Shown in pieces: positions 16,676-25,480 of a DNA stretch of 48,272 nt (position 1 is its first letter; each line of letters begins with the position of its first letter). This DNA comes from Rubritalea marina DSM 17716. Lineage in GTDB: Bacteria; Verrucomicrobiota; Verrucomicrobiia; Verrucomicrobiales; Akkermansiaceae. The stretch covers positions 24,236-72,507 of the forward strand of contig NZ_KB899263.1 in assembly GCF_000378105.1 (NCBI RefSeq). Direction: 5' to 3'. Below the pieces are notes generated by a model. That model was not told the DNA's origin, ran no database searches, and worked only from the letters and a program-made list of their open reading frames with translations. The translations under genes and the position numbers were made by a program.

Positions 16676-17218
16676 CTAATCCATTTCCAGTCGGTAACGC
16701 GGGATCGAGGAATCGACCTCCTGACTCCAGCGATCAATCCCTCCAATGATGCCCCTTGTGCCTTTCAGGCCGTGGCCTTGGAACCAAGCGCAGGTATCCA
16801 GCACTTTGGAGCCATTGTGATCGTACAGAATGATTGGATCGTTTTCTTTGGCGCTGCCGAAGAGCTCCTGCTGCCGCTCCTGGGTCATGAACTCTGAACC
16901 GCCAATCATTACCGCTTCATGCTCTTCGCGAGTGCGCACGTCAAGGAATACAAAGTCTTTGCCTTGCTCGATCCATTGCTGCACCTCACCCGCTTCAACA
17001 AGCATCGCGGCATCAACCTCGTGGCTCTTTAGAATGTGCTCCACCGCCTCTGCCACCACGATTTCGTTGCGAACGCAGACCTCGGCCAATGTCTCGTCAT
17101 CGCGGTAAGCACAAGAACTGCAACCACCAATATGGTATTTGGCGAAAAGTGCACGCTTGGCGCCGGGATATGCCGCCAAAAGCGCGGACATTGCTGTGGA
17201 TGGATCAAGATCTGCCAT
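16676..17218 (-). CDS. CxxC-domain/rhodanese-like fusion protein lacking the catalytic Cys
   Basis: A 180-residue two-domain protein. Residues 1-70 resemble the ScdA/DUF542-DUF1858 N-terminal domain with the motif YHIGGCSSCAY (Cys33, Cys36). Residues 75-175 are a rhodanese-like domain: FVFLDVRTREEHEAVMIGG, then the loop LYDHNGSKV where catalytic rhodaneses have Cys in place of Asp133, and ending in GIIGGIDRWS. It is therefore probably a non-catalytic rhodanese fold, perhaps a binding or signalling module. The start was set at ATG 17218; the longer frame overlaps the divergent pssA gene. Redox or persulfide sensing near the antiporter is a guess. Confidence 0.75.
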   Translation of the reverse strand: MADLDPSTAMSALLAAYPGAKRALFAKYHIGGCSSCAYRDDETLAEVCVRNEIVVAEAVEHILKSHEVDAAMLVEAGEVQQWIEQGKDFVFLDVRTREEHEAVMIGGSEFMTQERQQELFGSAKENDPIILYDHNGSKVLDTCAWFQGHGLKGTRGIIGGIDRWSQEVDSSIPRYRLEMD

Positions 17219-17295
17219 GAGGACCGCAATGTAATCGCATCTGCCACCATTTTCCACTGTTTCTTCTAGCTGAATTATGCCTACAACTAGAAACG

Positions 17296-18138
17296 ATGAG
17301 CACAAGGCCCGAAGATCAATACGAAGAACCAAAGATTTACCTTCTTCCCAACCTGATGACTGCGGGGAACCTGTGCTGCGGATTCTTTGCCGTGCTCACC
17401 ATCTTCAATGGCATGCAGCACGATGAATTCTCCGAAGCCTACAAGTACTACCAACAGGCCATCATGCTCATCTTCGGCTCCTGCATCTTCGATTTACTCG
17501 ACGGCCGGCTCGCCCGACTCGGCGGCCAAGAATCTCCCTTCGGACAAGAATTTGATTCCATTGCCGACGTCGTTTCCTTCGGCATGGCGCCCGCGCTTCT
17601 CGTATCCAAGGCCGTGCTTTTCCCACTCTCTGAGCAACTCGGCGACTTCAAACTCGGTTGGGCCATTGCCTTCATCTACCTGCTTTGCGGAGCCATGCGC
17701 CTGGCGCGTTTCAACTGCCTCGCCAACATGCCGAAAAAACCCAACGATAACATGGACTTCCGCGGCATCCCGATACCGATGGCAGCAGGCTTCATCGCCT
17801 CGATCACATTCCTCATCATTCACCTCTACCGCAGCCCGACCAACAACGACCCCGACCTCGGCGCTTGGAACTACGTGCTCGCAGCCACCATGCTTGGGCT
17901 ATCGGCCTTGATGCTATCCAACGTCCGCTACCCCAGCTTCAAAAAAGTCGACTGGCGCACCAAGGGCTCACTATGGGGCGTGGTCATCGGCGCGATCTTC
18001 TTCATGCTCCTACTCAACGAACAGACCCGTTGGTACACCCCCACCCTCATCTTCACCCTCTACCTCATCTACGGACTCGCCCGCCCCTTCTTGTCCAAGC
18101 GCCTACAAAAGCGCCTCGAGGAAACCGTCGAAAAATAA
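17296..18138 (+). CDS. pssA: CDP-diacylglycerol-serine O-phosphatidyltransferase
   Basis: An integral membrane enzyme that makes phosphatidylserine, the precursor of phosphatidylethanolamine. The CDP-alcohol phosphotransferase motif DGx2ARx8Gx3Dx3D is at residues 69-91 (Asp69, Gly70, Ala73, Arg74, Gly83, Asp87, Asp91). The start IYLLPNLMTAGNLCCGF is the typical first membrane segment of PssA. The 280-residue length fits the long-form bacterial enzyme. It is divergent from the rhodanese gene and 25 bases before the GHL10 gene, likely one transcript. Confidence 0.93.
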   Translation: MSTRPEDQYEEPKIYLLPNLMTAGNLCCGFFAVLTIFNGMQHDEFSEAYKYYQQAIMLIFGSCIFDLLDGRLARLGGQESPFGQEFDSIADVVSFGMAPALLVSKAVLFPLSEQLGDFKLGWAIAFIYLLCGAMRLARFNCLANMPKKPNDNMDFRGIPIPMAAGFIASITFLIIHLYRSPTNNDPDLGAWNYVLAATMLGLSALMLSNVRYPSFKKVDWRTKGSLWGVVIGAIFFMLLLNEQTRWYTPTLIFTLYLIYGLARPFLSKRLQKRLEETVEK

Positions 18139-18163
18139 GCAGCCGTCCTAGCTCCCACCACCC

Positions 18164-19612
18164 ATGCGCCACAAGCTAAACACCCTCCTCACCCTCAGCA
18201 TCCTCCTCTGCGGAGCCCTCAGCGCCATCGCCCAAAGCTACGCTCCCAGCAACGCACAGCCTCCCGCCTTCCCGCGCGAATTCCGCGCCGCCTGGATCAC
18301 CACCGTCTACAACATCGACTGGCCCAGCAAACGCGGCCTCAGCGCCAGCTCCCAGAAGCGCGAGCTCCTCGCTATCCTCGACAAAGCAGCACAGCTCAAA
18401 CTCAATGCCGTGATCTTCCAAGTCCGCCCGAATGCCGATGCGGTCTACAAATCCAGCCTCGAGCCCTGGAGTTACTGGCTCACAGGCACCATGGGCAAAT
18501 CCCCCGGCTACGATCCTCTGGCCTTCTGCATCGAGGAAGCGCACAAGCGCGGCATCGAAGTCCATGCTTGGTTCAATCCCTTCCGCGCCCTGCCAAACAA
18601 GTCACTACCCACCGCCAGTAACCACGTCAGCCGCACCCACGCGCGCCACGTCGTCACCTACAAGAATTACAAGTGGCTCAACCCAGCATCAGCATTCAGC
18701 CGAGACCGCGCCCTGCGCGTCATCCTCGACGTGGTCAAGCGCTACGACATCGACGGTGTCCACCTCGACGACTATTTCTACCCATACCCGACCGTTGTCA
18801 AAGGCAAGGCCTCTCCGCGATTCCCCGATGGCAAAAGCAATGCCCAGCGCCGCGCCTACGTAGACCAATTTGTCAGCGACCTCTACCGCAAGGTGAAATC
18901 TACCAAGCCCTGGGTCCGCGTCGGCATCAGCCCCTTTGGCATCTGGCGACCCGGCGTGCCTAGCTCAATAGAAGCAGGCATCGACGCCTACGATCACCTC
19001 TGTGCCGACTCCCGCAAGTGGCTTCAAAAGGGGTGGGTCGACTACCTAGCACCGCAGCTCTACTGGCAAATCTCACCGCGCAAGCAATCCTACACCACAC
19101 TTCTCGAGTGGTGGCGCCAGCAAGGCAGCCGCCCCGTCTGGCCAGGCATCGCCACCGCACGCATCAAAAGCGACAAAGATCCTTCACGACGCTCATCCGA
19201 AATTATCAAACAAGTCAATTACAGCCGCAGCATTGGACGCAATTGGGCAGGCGCCATCCATTGGAGTATGAAGTCACTCATGCAAAACCGCGACGGCATC
19301 TCCACCAAGCTTCAGTCCACTACCTACGCCACACCCGCGCTTGTGCCACCCATGCCCTGGATCTCCAAACGCAGCCCAGCCACTCCAGAATTCAGCGCAC
19401 GCAACAATGGCGGTTCCGTCGACCTCAAGATCGGCAATGCCGCCCGAGGCACCCGCTTCGCAATCCAAGCACGCTACAACAATAAATGGTACTCGATTGC
19501 CACCGTCCCACACCGCAACCCCCGTATCAAAGGCAAGCCCAGCGCCATCGCCGTCACCAGCGTCGATCGCTACGGCAATGCTAGCAAACCGCGTGTGCTC
19601 GCACGGCGCTAG
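18164..19612 (+). CDS. GHL10-family glycoside hydrolase-like protein (DigH/YngK-like)
   Basis: A secreted protein of the GHL10 (DUF187) group, whose E. coli member DigH cuts denuded peptidoglycan glycan. It has a Sec signal (LLTLSILLCGALSAIAQS) and a TIM-barrel core with EFRAAWITTVYNIDWPSK, LNAVIFQVRPNADAVYKS, VHAWFNPFRALP, DGVHLDDYFYPYP and GISPFGIWRP. An Ig/fibronectin-like tail of about 80 residues follows from about residue 400. Length is 482. It follows pssA by 25 bases. A cell-wall or polysaccharide glycosidase is likely; substrate not shown. Confidence 0.85.
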   Translation: MRHKLNTLLTLSILLCGALSAIAQSYAPSNAQPPAFPREFRAAWITTVYNIDWPSKRGLSASSQKRELLAILDKAAQLKLNAVIFQVRPNADAVYKSSLEPWSYWLTGTMGKSPGYDPLAFCIEEAHKRGIEVHAWFNPFRALPNKSLPTASNHVSRTHARHVVTYKNYKWLNPASAFSRDRALRVILDVVKRYDIDGVHLDDYFYPYPTVVKGKASPRFPDGKSNAQRRAYVDQFVSDLYRKVKSTKPWVRVGISPFGIWRPGVPSSIEAGIDAYDHLCADSRKWLQKGWVDYLAPQLYWQISPRKQSYTTLLEWWRQQGSRPVWPGIATARIKSDKDPSRRSSEIIKQVNYSRSIGRNWAGAIHWSMKSLMQNRDGISTKLQSTTYATPALVPPMPWISKRSPATPEFSARNNGGSVDLKIGNAARGTRFAIQARYNNKWYSIATVPHRNPRIKGKPSAIAVTSVDRYGNASKPRVLARR

Positions 19613-19762
19613 CCATCACACTCGCAATACACCAGGCAGCCTGCCTCCTATGAAAATTCTCTGGTCTCTAGCATCCTAAGTGCTAGATTTCACCCGTAAC
19701 GTCGAAGTCAATGTCCTTCATCCTGCCCCATTGAACGACACGGAAAAGATAGAACAATAACC

Positions 19763-20527
19763 ATGAAATTATACCTATTCATCGCCGCACTCCTCACCAA
19801 TCTACTCGTTGCCGAAGCTGAGCCAGTACGCGTACTCCTCATCACTGGGCAGAACAACCACGATTGGAAAGAAGTCGACCCACACATCATCAAGTCGCTA
19901 GAAGAAACCGGCCGGTTTAAAGTCGAAGTTACCGAATCATCGGAAAAGTTCCCTCCTGCACGTCTCCAAGAATTTGATGTACTCCTCAGCAATTGGAATC
20001 TCCTCAAGCAAGGCAAGAACCTCTACCCAGAGTTCGGCTGGTCTCCAGAAATGAAGGAAGCCTACATCAACTTTGTCAAAGATGGTGGTGGCCACGTTTC
20101 TATCCACGCCGGTTCCTCCTCCTACTGGGGCTGGAAAGAATACCAAGAACTCTCGATCGCCACCTGGAGCAAAGGCACCCACCACGGCCCACACCACAGC
20201 TTCGAAGTGCGCATGGACAAGCCAGAACACCCAGTCACCAAAGGACTCAGCAACTTCAAAAAATGGGATGAACTCTGGGAAAGCATCCACGTCACCGACA
20301 AAAATGCCAAAGTCATCACCTCAAACTTCTCCTCCAAAGAATCTGGTGGCGAAGGGATCTGGGAGCCCAGCACCCTCGTGTCACAATACGGCAAAGGCCG
20401 CACCGCATACACCAGCCTAGGTCACGCAGGCAAAGCATTCGACAGCAAGGATTTCCGAGTCCTCTTCGCCCGCCTCGTCGAGTGGGCTGGCACTGGAGAG
20501 GTCACCATCCCAGCCCCAGCGAAATAA
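19763..20527 (+). CDS. ThuA-like domain secreted protein
   Basis: A 254-residue protein with a short Sec signal (YLFIAALLTNLLVAEA) and one ThuA-like domain of the class-I glutamine-amidotransferase fold. Landmarks: VRVLLITGQNNHDWKEVDP, FDVLLSNWN, FVKDGGGHVSIHAG, THHGPHHSFEVR, HPVTKGL and AYTSLGHAGKAF. ThuA proteins of Verrucomicrobia and Planctomycetes are tied to sugar metabolism, but the reaction is uncertain. It ends with a terminator at 20555. Confidence 0.85.
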   Translation: MKLYLFIAALLTNLLVAEAEPVRVLLITGQNNHDWKEVDPHIIKSLEETGRFKVEVTESSEKFPPARLQEFDVLLSNWNLLKQGKNLYPEFGWSPEMKEAYINFVKDGGGHVSIHAGSSSYWGWKEYQELSIATWSKGTHHGPHHSFEVRMDKPEHPVTKGLSNFKKWDELWESIHVTDKNAKVITSNFSSKESGGEGIWEPSTLVSQYGKGRTAYTSLGHAGKAFDSKDFRVLFARLVEWAGTGEVTIPAPAK

Positions 20528-20554
20528 AGGCTACCGATCGACTGCAAACACGCC

Positions 20555-20585
20555 AAGAGCCGCTGGACACAGTGGCTCTTTTTTT
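20555..20585 (+). terminator. Intrinsic terminator of the ThuA gene
   Basis: AAGAGCC (20555-20561) pairs with GGCTCTT (20574-20580), with an inner CTG/CAG, followed by T's to 20585. It is 28 bases after the stop. Confidence 0.88.
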
Positions 20586-20615
20586 GTGCCCATACCATGC
20601 GCCACAGGTAGTGCA

Positions 20616-20650
20616 AGGTAGAGACGCATAGCCTTATGCGTCCGTGGAAC
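20616..20650 (+). repeat. Intergenic repeat copy A (35 bases)
   Basis: Begins AGGTAG and ends GGAAC, with a perfect hairpin GACGCATA (20623-20630)/TATGCGTC (20635-20642). It matches 43146-43180 without gaps at 24 of 35 positions. It lies in a non-coding gap. A second palindrome further on, GGGG (20704-20707)/CCCC (20715-20718), may belong to the same element. Confidence 0.5.
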
Positions 20651-20742
20651 GTTTCCCAGCAAGCACGCCTTTAGGTATCACGCGGGTATGTGGGGACTGT
20701 GCAGGGGACACATGCCCCTACCAATGTTCTCATCCTCAACAC

Positions 20743-20770
20743 AAAAAAAGCCCGCCATTGCTGGCGAGCT
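20743..20770 (-). terminator. Intrinsic terminator of tRNA-Glu
   Basis: On the minus strand GCTCGCCA and TGGCGGGC form an 8-pair stem (one G-U) with a 4-base loop and then seven T's. It lies 28 bases beyond the tRNA CCA end. Confidence 0.85.
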
Positions 20771-20791
20771 TCTTTATAATGCATTTCTTGA

Positions 20792-20872
<81 letters not shown>

Positions 20873-21132
20873 ACTGAATGGTTAGCGCTGAGCGCGGGCA
20901 CAAAGAACCACATCCCCCCCAGCCGCGCAAGTACTTTTTCTTATTTTTTCACGAGTTTTTTCATAGCCCCACAGTGCTAACAAAGAAACAGCCTCGCAGC
21001 CCTTTATTCACAAGCGACTTACACTCCACACCAATAAAAAAAGTCCTGTCGCCGATAGAATTCATCTGAATCGAGGAGCAGCGAGATTGACTCAAAACAA
21101 CAAAACAAACACCCCTTTATGCCCATCAGTGG
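20873..21132. other. Non-coding gap between tRNA-Glu and the ykgJ-like gene
   Basis: About 260 bases, AT-rich, with poly-A tracts. I see no gene. It should hold the tRNA promoter and the end of the ykgJ-like transcript, but no clear terminator hairpin is present. Confidence 0.4.
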
Positions 21133-21555
21133 CTAGTGCTCATGACTCAGGTCGCGGCCCCTGAGTTGGTGGTCTGCCGAAAGCGCTCCTTCATCCACCA
21201 AACCCAGCGCAACAGCCTCCTCCATTGGCACTGGCTTCGCTTGGCATTGCTCCTGCCATCCTGGGAAATTCCACCGATTCGGAAACCCCTTACACTGAAA
21301 TGGCTTCACCGACTGAATCTTGCACCCGCCATTCTCCAGCATGATGCATTCGTGGTTCTCACGCTCGATCAAAGAAAGGCCGCTACGATTGGTCCGCAAT
21401 CGCGTGAACCGCTGAATAAAGTCATCCACCTCCATGTCCAAAAACGCAGCAATCGCATCAATTTCATTCTCCTCCACACGGACATCTCCTGGCCATTTAC
21501 AGCAGGCCAAACAACGGTCGCATTGGTACCAGGTATCCTTCATCCCCTCAGCCAT
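21133..21555 (-). CDS. YkgJ-type zinc/iron-chelating Cys-cluster protein
   Basis: A 140-residue cytoplasmic protein of the YkgJ (UPF0153) family. Conserved Cys are in QCDRCLACCKW, HECIMLENGGCKI and KPFQCKGFPNRW. ATG 21555 was chosen because AGGAGA lies 9 bases upstream (21565-21570); the longer frame would overlap the AEC gene. The upstream gene on the same strand (AEC transporter) ends 31 bases before it, so they probably share a transcript. Metal binding is expected from the family; its role is unknown. Confidence 0.82.
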   Translation of the reverse strand: MAEGMKDTWYQCDRCLACCKWPGDVRVEENEIDAIAAFLDMEVDDFIQRFTRLRTNRSGLSLIERENHECIMLENGGCKIQSVKPFQCKGFPNRWNFPGWQEQCQAKPVPMEEAVALGLVDEGALSADHQLRGRDLSHEH

Positions 21556-21586
21556 CGCATAGATTCTCCTGAATGGAAAGGCTCGA

Positions 21587-22534
21587 TCACAAGCCCAAGA
21601 ACTGCACCCCAAGCACCACAATTAGCGGCATCGTCACCACACTCACTATCGTGGTTGCTACCACCACCTGCACCGCCACCTCCGGGCGCCCCCCATAATG
21701 CTTTGCCAGCACAATGGGAAACATCGCAGCCGGCATCGCAGCCTGCACCACCACCACCTTCTTCAACTCTTCTGGCACCGGGATCAACCACACCGATAGA
21801 ATCATCAACACGGGCAACACCGCCAAGCGCAGCAACACCGCACCTGCGCCCACCAACCAATCAAAGCGTTCCTTTCGCAACAACTCAACCAAACCCGCCC
21901 CAATCACAATCAATGCCACAGGAATCGCAGGCGCCCCAAGCATTTCCAATGATCCCATCACCGGCGCAGTAAACAAGTAATCCAAGCCCAACAAGTTCAC
22001 CAATAAACCAAAAAACACCGCAATCACTGGTGGCTTCATCACCAATTGCCAGGTAAATTTCTTATCCCCACGCATCATTGCCACCCCCACAGTCCACATC
22101 GCAAGCTCCACCCCCACATTGTAAGTGAACAACACTCCCAACAACTCCCGATCATTGAATATCGACAGTAGCAATGGCACCCCCATGTATCCGTAATTCT
22201 GGATACCAGCGGAAACCGCAAAGGTTCGTTTGCCATTACCGCGCTTCATTTTGCAAAGTCCCGCAAAGCCATAAGCCACCAGAACTGCCACTAACAAACT
22301 TAAAAATCCATATCCTACCAAGGTGCCCACCTCACGCAGGTCGCTCAGTGATTCGTTGCCAATGATATTAGCCAGTGTCAACGCAGGCATCAGCACCTTC
22401 ACCACCATCTCCATCATCCCACGCTCCACTTCCTCGCGCAGCACATTGTACTTGCGAAGCAACACTCCCACACCAATCACCACAAACACCGGGATCAATG
22501 CATTCAGCACTAGCAAGGACTCACTCATCATCAC
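21587..22534 (-). CDS. AEC family transporter (auxin efflux carrier type)
   Basis: An inner-membrane secondary transporter of about 10 membrane segments and 315 residues, PF03547 type. Landmarks include FVVIGVGVLLRKY at the start, a broken-helix centre with GIQNYGYMGVPLL, and PAAMFPIVLAKHYGG near the end. Substrates in the family are mainly organic acids such as malate. The three ATGs at the start are in frame; I kept the first. It is divergent from the histidine kinase gene across about 230 bases. Confidence 0.88.
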   Translation of the reverse strand: MMMSESLLVLNALIPVFVVIGVGVLLRKYNVLREEVERGMMEMVVKVLMPALTLANIIGNESLSDLREVGTLVGYGFLSLLVAVLVAYGFAGLCKMKRGNGKRTFAVSAGIQNYGYMGVPLLLSIFNDRELLGVLFTYNVGVELAMWTVGVAMMRGDKKFTWQLVMKPPVIAVFFGLLVNLLGLDYLFTAPVMGSLEMLGAPAIPVALIVIGAGLVELLRKERFDWLVGAGAVLLRLAVLPVLMILSVWLIPVPEELKKVVVVQAAMPAAMFPIVLAKHYGGRPEVAVQVVVATTIVSVVTMPLIVVLGVQFLGL

Positions 22535-22765
22535 TAGCTATGCTGCCAAACCACACATTATTCAAGCCCTATGAATAGCGGCCTCATCCAAGGGATGCGC
22601 TCATGCCTCAGAAATTGAAATTGTACAAAATAGTTGGATAAGGGTGGCAGCCGGAGCCGTATCAATACTCAATCCTAAGTGCATGAACCGCTCATTTATT
22701 CTAGGCAATGAGCTGAGCTTCTCGTATCTACATGATCGAATTGCTCCCTAAGCATAGACTGAATC

Positions 22766-24727
22766 ATGAACCGTGTATTACTCCTCTTCTTTTTGAGCAG
22801 CTTATGGCTCAGCCCCACTGCATGGGCTCAACGCCTGCAGTATTCGCCAGAAAAGATGTCACTAAACGCCCTGGAACAGCGGCTCGAAGAGATTGATGAG
22901 CGGCTTAAGATGATCGCTCGGTATAGCCCACGTACAGGTGTCGGAGCAATTGGCTACCGCACCAAAATCAAGACCACCCCAGACTACCAAGAATGGGTCC
23001 GCATCGATCTAGGCGAAGTAAAACAACTCGAGGAACTGGTCTTGGTTCCAGTAATATGGCGGGATTTTGAAAGCGGATTTCTTTCAGATGCCTTCCCCGA
23101 AGAATTCACCGTTCGAATGGGGATCTCCGACACTGACGAAGGCGAACTTGTCGCTCACTACGATCGCTCGGATCGCATAGCCCCGCGAGTGGCACCTCTC
23201 ATCATCCCGGTGCCCAAAGTGCGCGCCAAATGGATCCAGATTGAATTCAAATCCCTTGCCCTCTGGCGCAGGACGAACCAATACGCCATCCAGCTCTCTG
23301 AGATAGCTGCCTTTGACGCCACAGAGAACGTTGCTCTGCGCAGGCCAGTTAGCAACTCTGGAACACGACCAGATATCCCAGCGTGGAGGCCTGCATTCCT
23401 CACCGACGGCGCCACCCCGTACTTGATGAATATCCCACGCGGTAAAGGCACTGTGGCAAGCTCTAGCGAAGCAAAAAAATCACCACAAGAACATTTTGAG
23501 TTCATCATTGATCTCGAAGAAGCCCAGCCTGTTGATGGCCTCAACCTTCATGCTGTGGAGCAAAGTGACACGGCACCGCAATCATTTGCCGGTGACTTTG
23601 GCATTCCCCACCACTTTAGACTTGAGGGAGCCATGAGCGCAGATTTCTCGGATAGCAAGACCTTACTGGAGCTGCAGTTCGATTCTATTTTCGACAAAAG
23701 CACCATCATGATGTGGAACTTCCCTGAGCACCATTGCCGATACCTCAAACTCACCGTACTCGATTCCTTTGCCACACAGCTGAGACACGCTCAGCTCTAT
23801 CGCGTAGGCTTTGCTGAGATAGAAATTACCTCCAAGGGAAAAAATGTCGCCTCCGGCAAACCAGTCACCGGAAACTTCTCCCTATCCGACCGCCAGCAGA
23901 CATTCTCGCGCTATACCGACGGGCTCAACCTCTACGGTACCATTCTCCCAATGCGTGATTGGCTTCGTGAGCTTGCAGAACGTCACCAGCTCGAGGCTGA
24001 GCGACCAATCGTTTCCAAAGAAATTCAAGCCCGCTACACCAAGCAAAAAAAACTACTATGGATCACCATCTGTCTCACGGTACTTAGTGGGGCAGGTGTC
24101 GCAGTGGTTTTAATTTACACTAAGACACTGCGCACCCGTGAGGCAGCTAAAATCCGTGAACGGATTGCCGCAAACCTCCACGATGAACTAGGGGCGAACT
24201 TGCATGCGATTGGCCTACTTGGCGACATGGCTAAAAGGCTGGCAGACTCCCCCGAAGAGCTCAATGAAACCCTCGATCGCATTCGGGGAGTCACTGAGCG
24301 CACTGGCATCGCGGCGATCCACTGTGCCAATATGATGGAAGCTGAAGGAATCTGCGAAAACGTAGTCGATGAAATGCAGCGCGATGCTTCGCGCATACTC
24401 GTAGACTTGAAGCACAGCATGCATGTTGAGGGAGAATCTTTCCTTCAAAAGGTGACACGCCGCACCCAGATTGACCTCGTTCTCTTCTACAAAGAATGCC
24501 TCATCAACATCATTCGCCACTCAGGCGCTACCGAAGCTGCCACTGAGTTAAAAGCCACAACAAACGCCATTTCACTTGTAGTTGAAGATAATGGAAATGG
24601 ATACGATGGCGGACTCTCGAAAGCACTCCAACGCCGTGCTCGCTTGCTCGGAGCCAAAGCCGAAATCGAAACATCAAGCCAAGGAGGCGTTCGAATCCGT
24701 CTGAGCCTCACCAAACTCAAACTCTAA
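22766..24727 (+). CDS. Sensor histidine kinase with discoidin-like sensory domains
   Basis: A 653-residue sensor kinase. A Sec signal (VLLLFFLSSLWLSPTAWA) leads into a long extracytoplasmic part. It contains one discoidin (F5/8-type C) like unit at about 50-185 (WVRIDLGEVKQLEELVLVPV, KWIQIEFKSL), a second at about 190-350 (NVALRRPVSNSGTRP, FLTDGATPYL, RYLKLTVLD) and the start of a third (KNVASGKPVTGNF). One membrane segment at 430-452 follows. The HisKA_3 domain carries His472 in IAANLHDELGANLHAI. The ATPase domain has KECLINIIRHS and VEDNGNGYDGGL. Eight bases separate it from its regulator. Carbohydrate sensing is inferred from the discoidin fold and the next genes. Confidence 0.85.
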   Translation: MNRVLLLFFLSSLWLSPTAWAQRLQYSPEKMSLNALEQRLEEIDERLKMIARYSPRTGVGAIGYRTKIKTTPDYQEWVRIDLGEVKQLEELVLVPVIWRDFESGFLSDAFPEEFTVRMGISDTDEGELVAHYDRSDRIAPRVAPLIIPVPKVRAKWIQIEFKSLALWRRTNQYAIQLSEIAAFDATENVALRRPVSNSGTRPDIPAWRPAFLTDGATPYLMNIPRGKGTVASSSEAKKSPQEHFEFIIDLEEAQPVDGLNLHAVEQSDTAPQSFAGDFGIPHHFRLEGAMSADFSDSKTLLELQFDSIFDKSTIMMWNFPEHHCRYLKLTVLDSFATQLRHAQLYRVGFAEIEITSKGKNVASGKPVTGNFSLSDRQQTFSRYTDGLNLYGTILPMRDWLRELAERHQLEAERPIVSKEIQARYTKQKKLLWITICLTVLSGAGVAVVLIYTKTLRTREAAKIRERIAANLHDELGANLHAIGLLGDMAKRLADSPEELNETLDRIRGVTERTGIAAIHCANMMEAEGICENVVDEMQRDASRILVDLKHSMHVEGESFLQKVTRRTQIDLVLFYKECLINIIRHSGATEAATELKATTNAISLVVEDNGNGYDGGLSKALQRRARLLGAKAEIETSSQGGVRIRLSLTKLKL

Positions 24728-24735
24728 TCAATCAA

Positions 24736-25407
24736 ATGCTAAAGCCGATCAAAGTCATGCTAGTGGAAGACAACCTAGAATACCGCAGCGTGCTCGAATT
24801 CGCCCTTGAGAAGGAACATGACATAGAGCTTTATGCTGCCTTCGGCACGGCTGAGATAGCCTTGAGGAAGCTTGCCGAATCAGACGCCTCTGAGCAACCA
24901 GACCTCATTCTGCTGGATTTAAATTTACCAGGCATGAATGGCCTCGTAGCGCTGCCTCAGATCCTCGAGTACCCCGCGGTCAAACAGGTCCTGGTACTAT
25001 CCAACTCAAATCAAGAAGCGGATGTCGTAGCCGCCATCAGCATGGGAGCTGCTGGCTACTTGCTCAAGTCCTCCACGATCGACAGCATCCTGGGTGGGAT
25101 TCGCTCGATCTCAGCGGGTGGCACCTTACTAGACTCGGCGGTGGCCAAGTACATCATTAGCCAGATCAAACCAAAAACCTCTCCAATTTATGAAAATGGA
25201 AGAGACGAGGTGCTCACAGATCGAGAAATCGAAGTCCTACGCCTTTTAGGCGACGGGATGGTGAAAAAAGAAATCAGTGACAGCCTAGGGATTAGCTACT
25301 ACACCGTCGATTCACACGTGAGAAACATCTATAGAAAAATGCGTGTGCGCAATGCTGCTGAAGCCATCACCAAAGCATACGCCATCCGGTTGTTCTCAGC
25401 TGAATAA
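24736..25407 (+). CDS. NarL/FixJ-type response regulator
   Basis: A 223-residue regulator. The receiver domain has Glu11/Asp12, the phosphoacceptor Asp61 (LLLDLNLPGMNG) and Lys111 (GYLLKSS). The LuxR-type HTH at about 158-220 contains LTDREIEVLRLLGDG and YTVDSHVRNIYRKM. It lies 8 bases after the kinase and is its probable partner. Its likely targets are the PEP-CTERM, GH95-like and sulfatase genes that follow, by position only. Confidence 0.92.
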   Translation: MLKPIKVMLVEDNLEYRSVLEFALEKEHDIELYAAFGTAEIALRKLAESDASEQPDLILLDLNLPGMNGLVALPQILEYPAVKQVLVLSNSNQEADVVAAISMGAAGYLLKSSTIDSILGGIRSISAGGTLLDSAVAKYIISQIKPKTSPIYENGRDEVLTDREIEVLRLLGDGMVKKEISDSLGISYYTVDSHVRNIYRKMRVRNAAEAITKAYAIRLFSAE

Positions 25408-25480
25408 CGCTGCCACACACAGCCTATGACGTGAACACGCTATAGACGAAAAGAGTGCAAAGTTTCTACGGTTCGAGGCT

